A stretch of 64,000 nucleotides of DNA from Diorhabda sublineata (GCF_026230105.1 NC_079483.1:8053312-8117311); one strand, 5' to 3'; shown: positions 28,595-35,263, counted from the first letter of the stretch. Numbers and translations: made by a program. The notes: generated from the letters alone by a model not told the origin.

Positions 28595-29520
28595 GAGCCC
28601 ACCCGGGGGCGACGATTTTTATAATTTTTTTTCAACTTCAAATTGAATTTTTTTTGTTTTTGAGGCTTTTTTAATTAAAAATTATTTTTAAAATCGATTA
28701 AAACTATTGAGATATCTAACTATTTCGATTTTTATTGAAATTATTAATTTCTACATAAATTTTTTTAAACTTTTTTATATACGAGTGTAGTAAAGAATGA
28801 TCTTTGAATACAAGGTGTTTCAATGAATATTATCTGGTATTAATTACGTAAAATTAACAATGAATTTTATACTGCTACATTTTCTTATCCAATCAAAATC
28901 TAGTAAATTCGACCTTATTGCAACGTTGTCTAATCTCCTAACTGAAATCACACGAAACGCGATTCGTCAATGAGATCGTTGCAAATCAAACGAACGCAGC
29001 TCAGAACTAACTCCGAGTGTGTTTCTTAAACACAGCTACTTCCTGACGTATAATCAAAATCCAATCAAAATTCAGTAAATTTGACATTTCTGTGATTCTT
29101 TTTAAATAAAGAAAACAAATGAAATGCAATCTTGCAGATTTCTTACTAAATCAATCGAACGCAATTCGAAACTAAACTTAAATAGTTAAAATTCACCTTT
29201 CATCAATGACAAGAGGTATTGTACGACGTTTAAAAACAATAAAAAAAAACGTACTACAAAATATTTTCGTTATAAACAATATTAAGTTCTAAATTTAGTT
29301 ATTTTACATCTAACCGCCCTCGTATAATCGAGTTACGTATTTCTTATGACCTAAAAATCGTACACCGAAATAAACTTTTCATTTATTTTGACATTCTGTA
29401 TATACGATTTGAGATTTTTGACCTCCATTTTATGTACTTACTTGCATCTGCAAAATCCATGTCTTGGACCATTTGAAAAGACGCTTTGGTAACATTGTAA
29501 ATCAATCCCAAAGCGAACAT
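2238..29520 (-). CDS. Acsl: Long-chain acyl-CoA synthetase (ACSL1/5/6 type), 5' part, continues off the left edge
   Basis: This enzyme family activates long-chain fatty acids to acyl-CoA at ER and outer mitochondrial membranes. Four exons join in phase: 29520-29442, 12075-11912, 6429-6306 and 2507-2238. They give about 212 N-terminal residues of a family usually near 700. Residues 33-58 form one glycine/alanine-rich membrane anchor. The adenylation domain then begins, with family-typical stretches SNNGPCLG, PYQW, IGIYSQNSPEW and VPLYDTLGPEA. The SNN codon is built across the last junction (A + AT), which supports that splice. The donors are GTAAGT (three times) and GTAAAT. Catalytic AMP-binding loops lie outside the window. 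An alternative first exon sits at 6623-6537. The introns (17.4, 5.5 and 3.8 kb) are filled with satellites. Family assignment is secure; the choice among ACSL paralogues is inferred from the anchor and the SNNGPCLG motif. Confidence 0.93.
2508..3049. other. ACSL intron, unique AT-rich DNA
   Basis: Sequence between the exon and the next satellite block. I see no gene, repeat or recognisable element. Confidence 0.6.
3050..5640. repeat. Divergent satellite block sharing the GTGCAGATAATCGTC core
   Basis: Irregular tandem copies of roughly 40-50 bp built round GTGCAGATAATCGTC with spacers such as CATTGTAGAACTTCATAGA. They are clearly related to the 41 bp array at the window start but more diverged. 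A homogenised 143 bp higher-order array is embedded at 3104-4290. It lies in the ACSL intron between the exons at 6306 and 2507. Confidence 0.9.
3104..4290. repeat. 143-bp higher-order tandem repeat, 8 copies
   Basis: The landmark ACGAGGAGCGTTGC recurs at exact 143 bp steps (about 3104, 3247, 3390, 3533, 3676, 3819, 3962, 4105, 4248). Each unit holds several degenerate core motifs (CAGATGATTTCC, GAAGATTATCGCC, GTGCAGATAATCGTC). After the first, copies are nearly identical, with rare changes such as CGTTTT/CGTTCT, so amplification looks recent. Confidence 0.95.
5641..6305. other. ACSL intron with a mariner remnant
   Basis: Mostly unique AT-rich DNA. The only recognisable content is the short mariner transposase remnant at 6150-6225. 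Confidence 0.6.
6150..6225 (+). mobile_element. Mariner transposase remnant
   Basis: The plus strand reads YSPDLAPCD, stop, FLVRDLEKL. This matches the region around the third catalytic aspartate of mariner (DD34D) transposases, with an in-frame TAA. Only about 25 codons are recognisable. A decayed fragment in an ACSL intron. Confidence 0.75.
6306..6429 (-). CDS. Acsl: ACSL internal exon
   Basis: The exon runs from acceptor TTTTTTTAG to donor GTAAGT. It encodes GPDVIRVSRFFNQAKEGKF, then YSDAKTLYESFRRGAKVS, and one base. The TLYE-F-RG-VS pattern directly preceding NNGPCLG is characteristic of ACSL1/5/6 proteins. It is the common splice target of both N-terminal exons. Confidence 0.92.
6537..6623 (-). 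CDS. Acsl: ACSL alternative first exon, cysteine-rich N-terminus
   Basis: ATG at 6623 opens 29 codons starting MCGCCGCKTVPPIS, ending NYA at a consensus donor GTGAGT (6536-6531) in phase 0. That is the phase needed to enter the next exon at 6429 (GPDVIRVS). No acceptor lies just upstream, so it looks like a promoter-proximal first exon. The isoform would lack the transmembrane anchor and instead carry a Cys cluster resembling N-terminal palmitoylation motifs. Exon status is inferred from ORF, phase and donor; no transcript evidence is available here. Confidence 0.65.
6624..6999. other. Candidate promoter region of the alternative ACSL exon
   Basis: Lies immediately upstream (minus strand) of the MCGCCGCK exon. 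AT-rich, with no convincing TATA/initiator pair and no gene seen. Confidence 0.35.
7000..7862. repeat. 142-bp tandem array with two alternating subtypes
   Basis: The landmark GACTAAC followed by GATTCTTTTTAAA or TATTCTTTTTAAA recurs at exact 142 bp steps (7101, 7243, 7385, 7527, 7669, 7811). From the third copy, units alternate between GCCACCAGTGACTAACG and GACATCAGTGACTAACT, giving a 284 bp higher-order unit. Two identical 60-residue open frames on the minus strand come from this duplication and are not genes. Confidence 0.93.
7863..9694. other. ACSL intron, AT-rich, scattered element ends
   Basis: No gene seen. Two copies of ATACAGGTTGTCCC (about 8502 and 8775) and a CACCCTGTAT at 8983 resemble insect transposon termini. 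A GAGCCGCCCCTGG near 8824 recalls hAT ends. A short CCTAACCTAACCTAA run is at 9085. Confidence 0.5.
9700..11540. repeat. 277-bp satellite, about 7 copies
   Basis: AAGCTTATGTAGTAGCACTT recurs at about 9840, 10108, 10385, 10662, 10939, 11216 and 11512. The central copies are spaced exactly 277 bp; the outermost intervals are 268 and 296. Copies are highly similar except the edge units, with alternating GTGAGATTAG/GTGTGATTAA variants. Lies in the intron just downstream of the ACSL anchor exon. Confidence 0.94.
11912..12075 (-). CDS. Acsl: ACSL membrane-anchor exon
   Basis: This exon lies between acceptor TTTGCAG (ends 12076) and donor GTAAGT (11911-11906). It encodes IDN then MERCLLYIGGGAGALA, a 26-residue hydrophobic Gly/Ala segment, a proline-rich linker and an acidic end (IEEEE). 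It is the single transmembrane anchor of this acyl-CoA synthetase subfamily. It ends in phase 0, as does the alternative exon at 6537-6623, so both can splice to the exon at 6429. Confidence 0.9.
12118..12290. repeat. Two copies of a TTGACTGGACTATAATT repeat
   Basis: Copies begin near 12123 and 12239 (116 bp apart). Each has TTGACTGGACTATAATTCA, then GATTCRATAAG and a GAGCTGGACT-like end. A third copy lies at 13876, on the far side of the T-rich array. Confidence 0.8.
12290..13850. repeat. T-rich tandem array with a degenerate ~31-bp unit
   Basis: Dozens of diverged copies of a unit resembling AAATTGTTTAAATTTTGTTT followed by TTTGCTTTT. Larger blocks (about 250-300 bp) are themselves repeated. 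Open frames here encode only Phe/Leu/Cys-rich low-complexity peptides. Confidence 0.9.
13876..13960. repeat. Third copy of the TTGACYGGACTATAATT repeat
   Basis: TTGACCGGACTATAATTAAG followed by AGAGCTGGACTCGG and a tail like that after the 12123 copy. The T-rich array is bracketed by copies of this element. Confidence 0.75.
13961..15405. other. ACSL intron, T-rich irregular DNA
   Basis: AT-rich unique DNA to about 14500, then increasingly T-rich irregular sequence that grades into the next array. No gene is supported. The Phe-rich frames at 14651-15311 have the composition of the surrounding repeats. Confidence 0.5.
15406..16545. repeat. 62-bp tandem array (dimer of the ~31-bp T-rich unit)
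   Basis: GTTCTTTCCTTCTTAAAATT recurs at 62 bp steps (for example 15571 and 15633), alternating with a TTTTGCTTTCAAAATTTTTT half. About 12 regular copies to roughly 16120, then degenerate units. Each half resembles the 31 bp monomer at 12.3-13.8 kb. Confidence 0.92.
16600..17070. other. Unique-sequence island between arrays, with a small membrane ORF
   Basis: The only non-repetitive stretch between the T-rich arrays. On the minus strand, 17012-16824 is an open frame of 62 residues. It contains a hydrophobic segment (FFYVFALVSIVTFV) followed by a basic tail (KTFFVYRMWKGK). A second frame at 16839-16636 overlaps its end. I recognise neither; a small membrane peptide or chance are both possible. 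Confidence 0.25.
17200..18230. repeat. 274-bp tandem repeat, about 3.5 copies
   Basis: TTTTGAAGTTCTTGAATG recurs at 17411, 17685 and 17959 (274 bp steps). Each unit contains AATGTCTTATTCTCTTTTAT and TAGTAGACGTTTG. A partial leading copy begins near 17220 and a diverged trailing copy runs to 18230. Confidence 0.92.
18240..19440. repeat. 123-bp higher-order array built of four ~31-bp units
   Basis: CACTTGTATAGATTCTG recurs at 18490, 18613, 18736, 18859, 18982, 19105, 19228 and 19351, exactly 123 bp apart. Inside each unit four subrepeats share the core CAATTGTTTAGATTC next to TTTTTTGCTTTT. Copies are almost identical. Confidence 0.95.
19441..19985. repeat. Degenerate tail of the T-rich array
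   Basis: Irregular copies of AATTGTTTAGATTCAGTTTT that decay into T-rich DNA. The 79-residue frame here is low complexity. Confidence 0.75.
19986..21189. other. ACSL intron, no gene
   Basis: AT-rich DNA with a short (TG)n at 20301-20317, a transposon-end-like TACAGGGTGTACCC at 20459, and one TTTGACTGGGCTATAT motif at 20627. Nothing coding recognised. Confidence 0.5.
21190..21345 (+). mobile_element. Internally deleted mariner-like element
   Basis: A terminus-like TACGAGGGTGGTCCCAGAAG at 21190 is followed within about 110 bp by a fragment of the transposase C-terminus, LPDFRKCLGGRRFSNNEEVM. That matches the LGG-RFSSNEEV block of mariner transposases. The middle of the element is missing. The fragment opens the long reading frame that continues into the 42 bp array. 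Confidence 0.65.
21534..24767 (+). repeat. 42-bp tandem array, 77 units in one open frame
   Basis: GGTAC recurs every 42 bases from 21534 to 24726: 76 intervals total 3192 bases, exactly 76 x 42. The 14-residue translation is GTFFCIKLxHHSLI and variants (GTFVCIKQNSHPLL, GTFVCVEQINHPLL, GTLVCVKQNSHSLK, GTFVCSKQINHPLL). These five usually follow one another, so the higher-order unit is 210 bp, with 168 bp versions lacking one monomer. Larger duplications are 588 and 504 bp. The enclosing frame (21258-24974, 1238 codons) starts in the mariner fragment. It lies in an ACSL intron on the opposite strand. I regard it as a satellite with an open frame, not a proven gene. Confidence 0.95.
24975..26600. 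other. ACSL intron, no gene; transposon-end motifs
   Basis: A pyrimidine-rich stretch lies at 24975-25260. ACAGGGTGTGTCATAAC at 25640 and CCACCCTGTAGC near 25897 are oppositely oriented and resemble the two ends of a 270 bp element. A short TTAGG run is at 26397-26415. Confidence 0.45.
26397..26415 (+). repeat. Short TTAGG run
   Basis: Three TTAGG units followed by TTATG. This is the arthropod telomere repeat, but far too short to be a telomere. Confidence 0.6.
26808..27125 (+). pseudogene. Mariner transposase remnant
   Basis: The plus strand reads RKLCARWGLRLLTI, then ITMDNTWIHH, stop, TPK. Further along, PYSPDLSPSDYFLLQDLKN, stop, LGG, stop, RFSNNDEIM. These are the first and third catalytic-aspartate regions of a DD34D mariner transposase, in order. 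The reading is broken by several stops and frame changes. The usual spacing between them is roughly kept, so this is one decayed copy rather than two insertions. Confidence 0.88.
27126..27808. other. ACSL intron, no gene
   Basis: AT-rich DNA without recognised features; the 82-residue minus-strand frame has no recognisable similarity. Confidence 0.4.
27809..27865 (+). mobile_element. Non-LTR reverse transcriptase fragment
   Basis: Nineteen codons read ETVIFCDFSNAFDCVYHNP. This matches RT motif A of jockey/RTE-type elements (D-S-AFD-V-H), including its catalytic aspartate. It stops where CAGGGCCGGCTCCAGG begins at 27868, a sequence like a hAT terminus. Confidence 0.75.
28538..28611 (+). tRNA. 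tRNA-Asn (anticodon GTT)
   Basis: A complete cloverleaf of 74 bases. Acceptor stem GCCTCCG pairs with CGGGGGC (one T-G pair), with discriminator G. The D-arm is GCGCAATCGGCTAGCGC, the anticodon arm TTCGGCTGTTAACCGAA with GTT, and the T-arm GGTGGTTCGAGCCCACC. A box TGGCGCAATCGG and B box GGTTCGAGCCC are intact. T-runs after 28614 can serve as the RNA polymerase III terminator. It lies in the long first ACSL intron, on the opposite strand. Confidence 0.97.
28620..29441. other. ACSL intron between tRNA and first coding exon
   Basis: AT-rich, with two related CCAATCAAAATC-TAGTAAATT-GAC segments near 28890 and 29050. No gene seen. Confidence 0.4.
29442..29520 (-). CDS. Acsl: ACSL distal first coding exon
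   Basis: ATG at 29520 opens 26 codons beginning MFALGLIYN and ending DMDFADA, then one base before the donor GTAAGT. That phase-1 end joins exactly to the exon at 12075, whose first bases TC complete an Ile codon and read IDNMERCLLYIGGG into the anchor. A TATA-like ATATATAAG lies about 40 bases upstream of the ATG on the minus strand. The 17.4 kb distance is inferred to be one intron. If the exon is wrong, translation could start at the Met at 12067 instead. Confidence 0.72.
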
Positions 29521-30390
29521 TTTATTTAAACCCTATATAATTACAACAGGCACTTATATATTGGCATTAGCGGACATATTTGTACACGTAATTTATGAAA
29601 GAAAAAACAAATTTTCTCATTTTAAACAACTAAACATCCTTCTTCACACTATTTTGATTTTATTTATGAAAAAAAAAACGTAGATTTTGCATCTGCAATG
29701 CCGAAAATACACGTTCTCGTATATCTAATCGGCCCGACGGACTGGGTTGTTACCTCCGATCCGATCCACCCCTCGTTACGCTACGTTGCCAAACTTCTCG
29801 AGGGTGAATAATCAACAAAAAGTTTTGGTCGAAAATGGACTTGGTCTAGACGACCTGGAACACGCAGAAGACGATTCACAATCGTCTTCAAGTACAAAGA
29901 CAGCTCAGTGAGAAGACGAAAGCCGCAGGTCAATGACCTGGCTCCTAAAACAATTGCGATTGGTTGAAAACTTACTCAAGCTCAGGATTGGACGTTGAAG
30001 CAATTGGGATGAGACCAGAAACAAAAGAAAAGAAGAAGAAGAGCTCACAGATTTCTAAGCATCCAAATATAGATTTCTGTTATTTAGAGAAAGAGTTTTA
30101 GATATGGCAACGCGGCTTTAAAATAGTTCTGCTATGAGAAAGGGGGGAGAATGTAAAATCCAATAACTTCCTCATTGTTGATTGGTTAAAACGTCGTGGG
30201 ATGTTTGATTTTTTTACGTATTTAAAAGATTATTTATTTACAACTCGACAACGTCCACTTCATATTCAATATTGATTTAAATAACCAAAAGACTGATACT
30301 TTAATGAGATTAGATAGTCGATAATAGTCGACGTTTGTCATAAATGAAAAGGGTGGTTGTTAAATTTGAAGTAGAACCTAACCACTACCG
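29521..30390. other. Region upstream of ACSL with a possible element tail
   Basis: A GC-richer stretch at 29700-30060 contains a purine-rich tail (AAAAGAAAAGAAGAAGAAGA). Its composition recalls a non-LTR element 3' end, but I cannot name the element. It may also hold the ACSL promoter and 5' UTR. Confidence 0.3.
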
Positions 30391-30394
30391 AATC

Positions 30395-30711
30395 GTTCGA
30401 CAGTTTGGGAGACGTTTCATGAATTTTCAAAAACGGGCTCTGTTGCCGACACGCCTAAAATATGGAAATAGTTAATCCGTTAATCCATTCAGGATGGAGC
30501 TTCGCCGCACTACCCGTTAAGCGTGCGGAAGGATGATTTTGAACAATTACTTTAAACCTTTCTCAATGGTCGATCCATCCAGGTACCACCTCAGAAAGTC
30601 TAGAGGCTGCTCAACTAACGCCATCTCTACTATTTCCATATTTTCGTTAGTCGTTACAGATACCGGTAGTCCGGAACGCGGCGCGTCGGCAACAGAGCCC
30701 TTTTTTAAGAA
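30395..30711. mobile_element. Fold-back remnant with two inverted transposase HTH fragments
   Basis: Inverted arms 30429-30455 and 30680-30706 share GGGCTCTGTTGCCGAC. The minus strand from 30706 reads GSVADAPRSGLPVSVTTNEN, then an open stretch to a stop near 30545. This is the TGSV-D-PRSGRP linker that follows the helix-turn-helix of many insect mariner-like transposases. The plus strand at 30400-30460 reads FHEFSKTGSVADTPK, a second copy in the opposite direction. Two partial copies lie head to head. Confidence 0.7.
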
Positions 30712-31600
30712 TTCCTAGTATCTCTTTCACACTGTTAAACGGAAATTGTTGATACTACTGTCTGAAGCACGAACAAACTTTTTCATCAGCGTTGTCAGAC
30801 TTATGAGCTTTGTCGAACTTATACGGATTTTCCGAGAACGTTTCCCCATCTCTGTATATTTTTCCAAAATCTTCTTTTTCGTATTTTAAATATATCACAT
30901 AGACGAAGCTTGAATAAACAATTTTTTTTTAAATACTCAAAAAACGTCAACTGAACTAGTTTTTTTGTCGTTTTTTCAAAATTGTAAATAATTACGAGAA
31001 AATGAAAATTTTAAGTTAAATAACGCAATTCATCATTTTATTAAACTATTAAGAACCCAGTATCGTAAGGTACACTTGGAATCACTTAACTACGACGTTG
31101 GTTCCCATTAGAAATTTTGTGATACGAAACGATTCGTTAATGGAGGGTGAAATATGGGACACTTTGTGTCACTTAACTGCATGATTGACAGATCGTAAGG
31201 TTTCCATTAGTTTTCCCTCTCATTTTATGCTTGAATTCAAAATTTCGACGAACAGTTTGTTGACGTGATTCATCTAGTTGAGCAAACAACATAATCACAG
31301 ATAATTTTGACGTATTACACAATATTTAGATCAACGAGTGTTAATCAACTCGCTAGACAATGTCGCCTAAATCTCGATCAAACATAATTTTCAATATGTT
31401 TCGGTTTTTGTTATACAAGAAATCTCAATTAAGTGATAAAATTACTTTTCCACGATAACTATAATTATCGGCGGATGCGCTCTATAAGGTAACAATCTAA
31501 CCACCATCGAAATTATTTCGATCATCATGTATATACGTTAGAATGTGATTTTAAACGCGTTATTATCATAATCTGTGTAAATATAAAGTTAGGGTGGATT
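30712..31600. other. Intergenic region upstream of the tachykinin gene
   Basis: AT-rich, no gene or repeat recognised. Confidence 0.45.
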
Positions 31601-31605
31601 TTTTT

Positions 31606-31618
31606 TATATATATATAC

Positions 31619-31674
<56 letters not shown>
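31606..31674. repeat. (TA)n microsatellite with ACAT interruptions
   Basis: About 70 bases of alternating TA. Its 3' end sits about 25-30 bases before a TCAGT initiator-like site, so it may provide the TATA element. Confidence 0.9.
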
Positions 31675-31680
<6 letters not shown>

Positions 31681-31727
31681 GGAATTGTTGGGAAAATCAG
31701 TATTGTGTAAGTTGCATTTGACTTGAG
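31665..31727 (+). promoter_or_regulatory. Candidate core promoter and 5' UTR exon of the tachykinin gene
   Basis: TATATATA ends near 31674 and the arthropod initiator TCAGT lies at 31697-31701, with a predicted +1 A at 31699. A consensus donor GAG/GTGAGT at 31727/31728 would close a 29-base untranslated exon that splices to the acceptor TTATTTCAG at 31794. A second possible donor GTAAGT is at 31707. Confidence 0.5.
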
Positions 31728-31812
31728 GTGAGTTTTTTTTTTTTTTTTAGAAAAAAAATCAATATACGAGGTACGATTATAAATATTATTTCAGATTAAT
31801 TTATTCAAATAA

Positions 31813-34800
31813 ATGATGAAAGTACTACCGGTATGCGTCGTTTTAATATTAGCGTTAGATTGTTATTTAGCAGTACCGTACGGGTTTCTGGGCGTGCGCG
31901 GTAAAAAATCTCTCGCAGAAGCCCCCGATCAATATAATTACGATTCCATCGAATTAGATTATCCGTACGGATCAGAAAACGAAAAATATTTGATTAATTA
32001 TTTGACTAAAAGTTTTTCTAAACAAAATAATCAGCCAAACGGTCAATGGGACGATTTATATGGGTACGTCAAGAGGGTACCATATGGGTTCACAGGTGTT
32101 AGAGGAAAACGATCTCCTGTTAAGTCATACACGGTGAGAATATTAAAAATTTCATTATTACATATAATTAATTAATTAAATATCGTTTATTTTTGGTAAA
32201 TTTTCAAATTTATATAATAATTTAATAAAATAATCAAATTCAACTCGTAAATATTGTAGTTGATAGGCAAAACAAATCGCTTATTGTAATAAGAGTTGCC
32301 TAACTGACATTAAACGAAAATTCAGATATTACCATGTATATAATTCAACATATAGGCAACTCAAATTTCAAATTGTATTGAGAGTTGTCTAATTTCGTGG
32401 AACAAACATTTTCTTTATAAGAGTGCTCGATAGTAGGTTATATTTTCCACACGTAATGTTTACCATTTAATTGTAATAATTTTTTTTTATTTCTGCAGCT
32501 TTTATTTGCTTCTCTATTTAGTTTTTTGAGCCTCCATATTATTTAGTGATTATTACTTTCTAGTTTTTAATAATAATAAACGTAAATTTGAGTACTATAT
32601 ATATTGTATTATAGATTACGTAAATTTTGAAAAAAAAAATTAAAAGTATGAAGAAGTGTCTGAAAAACGATATGAAATAAAGTATTGATAACTCGAATCG
32701 AATAAAAGCTACGACAGAAGTGAATGAAAATATTAATTTTTTACACTTTTTATTAATTTCTAGAACCGTTTTATCGAGTTTTTTATTTAATTAAAAAATA
32801 ATCGAATTTTCGAGCCTTATTTTATTCAAATGCAATATCAACTACTAATTTGATTAAAAGCAAATGGATATCTTCTTTTTTACACTTTAGAATTGATATT
32901 TATGATAAAAAATCATTGTTTTCCACATTTCCCATAAAAATCTTTTCGTAATTACAACATTAACTGTAAAATATATTTGATCACGTCATATCATTATATT
33001 TGAATAAAAAGAAGAAATAAGAATTCATAAAAGTTCGTGTAAACCTACAACTTTTGACTTATTCAACCAATGAACTCATTAATACTGTTCGAAAGTTAGG
33101 CAACACAAATTACACATTGTAATAAGAGTTATCTATCCACCAATATCAAAGTATTGCATAAACAAATATGATCGGTGATCGAGTAACCCTAGTGTACTCA
33201 TTACGTGACCACAAGCTTTGACGTTTGGAGGTTATATTTACGATGTATTTTATTTACTTCTCAGTTTTGGTTAGTTTTTTTTTGTATTTTGGTGGCTTTT
33301 TTAGTGTTTTTATGTATTCACAAAAAATTTTATTATTTATTGTGGTTTAATGAAAATGTTTTTAAAAATTTTTATTTTTCATGAATAATTAAGGTAAGGC
33401 ACTTAAATTTCTTTATTATTATAAGTAAAAACAAAAATTGAGGTAAATTCAAGAAATTATTAAAATAAATGTGTTAAAGTAAAAAAGATCATTTTAAATA
33501 TGATCTAAAAGGATGTTTCCGAATAATAAATGGATAAAAATGCCTCTTTTCACATAATAGTTGATTTAAATATAATAAAAAGAATTTTTTGTTGTCTGAA
33601 ACAAATAAATCTTTTTTTTTCCATTTTTTGAAATCAAAATTTATCTCAAAAACGTAAACAAAAGACTCGTTTTCATACTGTTCCATCAAAACAAAAGCAA
33701 TTGCAGTGAGTTTATGAATACATTTTAAAAATACGAAAATTCATAAGTTTTTAAAATTTCTAGTTGATTTTTAATGCAATTTACAAAAAAAATTAAATTT
33801 ATACAATTGTCTAATAGATTCTAATCAGTGAATTAGACCAATAATTCTATTTTGTCATTATAAACAACAAATTGTTTATATTCAATATTAATGTCCCGAG
33901 TGCATGTCAAATTGTCGATAATTTAATTTTCTCGAGTGCGCGAATGCACACGAGAGGAAATTATGAGACAATTTGACATGCACTAGAGGGCATTTTGGCA
34001 GATTATTTCCTGAGAAAAATTTAATTTAAAATAAACTTAATTCTGTGTTTAAAATTTGTTATTCTTTAAATTATACCGTAGTTGACGATCATCATATTGG
34101 CATTGAATTGGTATCTACGGTAACTTATTGACAACAGTTTTGTTCGTGAAAAAATATTTTAAAATGTTGAAAGAAAAAAGAGGAAAACATATTACGGTCG
34201 ATCGTCTTTTCTTAACTGTAAACCCATCATGAATGAAAGAAACATCAAAAGGTTTTTTTAAAAATTGTCCAGTAGGACGAAATGAAATTTCAAAGTGGAC
34301 AAGAGATGCAGCGGAAGCTATAGGAATTGACACGAAAAGAATAAAAGTGACAAATCACTCGAACCGTGCTGCGGCCAAGGTTGGGGTTTCAGAAAATCAA
34401 ATTATGAAGGTTACCGGACACTCAAATCAGGCCTCGATAAAGAGTTACCTCCAAGTAAATAGTGAACACCACGAGGAAATTGTACAAAAAATGCGAAATG
34501 ACAGTAGCGAAGTAACAATAAGAAGTGGTGGAAGCAGCATAGAAACACCATCGTCGGCCTCCAGTAAAGTTGTATATTCTAATTGCATTTTCAATAATTG
34601 TTCCTTTTCTTAAAATATAAAATTAAAACCAAATGATGTTTATTAATCCTAGACGAAAATTTGACACTAGTGCAAATTATCGATAATTTGCACTAGTGCA
34701 GTATTATCGCTGAAATTTGATCGTTGCTAGGTAAACATAAAATATTACAGCTTTTTGGTTGGCTTAAATTTTTCGAAGGAAATATTCGAAATAATTAACC

Positions 34801-35178
34801 TACCAGTTAGGCAGCTTACATTGCACAATTTATTGAGAGCTTTAGTTCTATGATCGGAGTAAATTATAATAATACACCACTTATTTAGGCAACATAAATA
34901 ACGCATTGTAATAAGAATTACATAATCCCACAAAATTTCGTAATTATCGAGTGACAAACTTCAGAATTTGCAGTCCTGGTGATAATCTGTCATTATTAAC
35001 TTGAAGTTTGACGTTATCGACAGAATTCAAGATATTTTATTGTAAATTTATGTTATAACTTCAAATTCGATTTACAAAAAAAGGAATATCTGTGATTTTT
35101 TTGCGTAATTTTTTAATATTCATTCGTTATTTTCAGCAAACACTCACCGACGACAAACAAGTATTGAATTCAAACTAA
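31813..35178 (+). CDS. Tk: Tachykinin-related neuropeptide precursor
   Basis: Coding exons are 31813-32133 and 35137-35178 (acceptor ATTTTCAG), joined in phase 0. They give 120 residues. A hydrophobic signal peptide (VLPVCVVLILALDCYLA) is followed at once by VPYGFLGVRGKK. After an acidic, Asn-rich spacer comes KRVPYGFTGVRGKR. After cleavage at basic pairs and use of Gly as amide donor, the products would be VPYGFLGVRamide and VPYGFTGVRamide, the FxGxRamide signature of insect tachykinin-related peptides. The second exon encodes only QTLTDDKQVLNSN and a stop; it is assigned by phase and acceptor and is less certain. Insect precursors usually carry more copies; I found no further FxGxRG exon in the intron. 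Confidence 0.85.
32264..32392. repeat. Two copies of a ~40-bp hairpin repeat
   Basis: Copies at 32264-32302 and 32353-32392 follow TAGGCAA(C), an internal CAAATT...ATTGTA segment, and GAGTTGCCTA or GAGTTGTCTA. The ends are inverted repeats of about 9-10 bases. Further copies are at 33096-33135 and 34885-34924. Confidence 0.75.
33096..33135. repeat. Third copy of the hairpin repeat
   Basis: Begins TTAGGCAACACAAATTACAC and ends ATAAGAGTTATCTA; the right arm has drifted, so the hairpin is weaker. Confidence 0.7.
33899..33984. repeat. 86-bp imperfect palindrome left of the recombinase remnant
   Basis: Arm AGTGCATGTCAAATTGTC at 33899 has its perfect reverse complement ending at 33984. The pairing continues imperfectly inward to CTCGAGTGC and GCACACGAG. 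Contains GTCGATAATTT, shared with the palindrome at 34665. Confidence 0.9.
34140..34613 (+). pseudogene. Tyrosine recombinase remnant (Crypton-like)
   Basis: The open frame 34233-34613 (126 residues) reads CPVGRNEISKWTRDAAEAIG, KVTNHSNRAA, QIMKVTGHSNQASIKSYLQV. These are the H-x-x-R, GHS and nucleophile-tyrosine motifs of tyrosine recombinase C-terminal halves. Just upstream the same frame continues as RGKHITVDRLFLTVNPS before a TGA, where relatives usually have more residues. About six residues look missing between NRAA and GVSEN. The N-terminal half and the first catalytic Arg are absent. I infer a decayed Crypton or related element inside the tachykinin intron. Confidence 0.82.
34665..34698. 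repeat. Perfect 34-bp palindrome right of the recombinase remnant
   Basis: CACTAGTGCAAATTATC is followed directly by its exact reverse complement. Each end is itself the 8 bp palindrome CACTAGTG. It starts 52 bases after the recombinase stop codon. Confidence 0.95.
34885..34924. repeat. Fourth copy of the hairpin repeat
   Basis: Begins TTAGGCAACATAAATAACGC and ends AATAAGAATTACATAA; the right arm is eroded. Confidence 0.6.
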
Positions 35179-35263
35179 TACAGGACCGAATTTAGACGCT
35201 TTTCAAATTTAGTCGTAAATATTTTTTTAACAACTTAATTTATTGCTTGTTAATACAAAGTTG

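Larger units (their letters stand above)
32134..33890. other. Tachykinin intron
   Basis: AT-rich intron DNA. Three of the four small hairpin repeats lie here (32264, 32353, 33096). No peptide-coding exon is seen. Confidence 0.6.
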
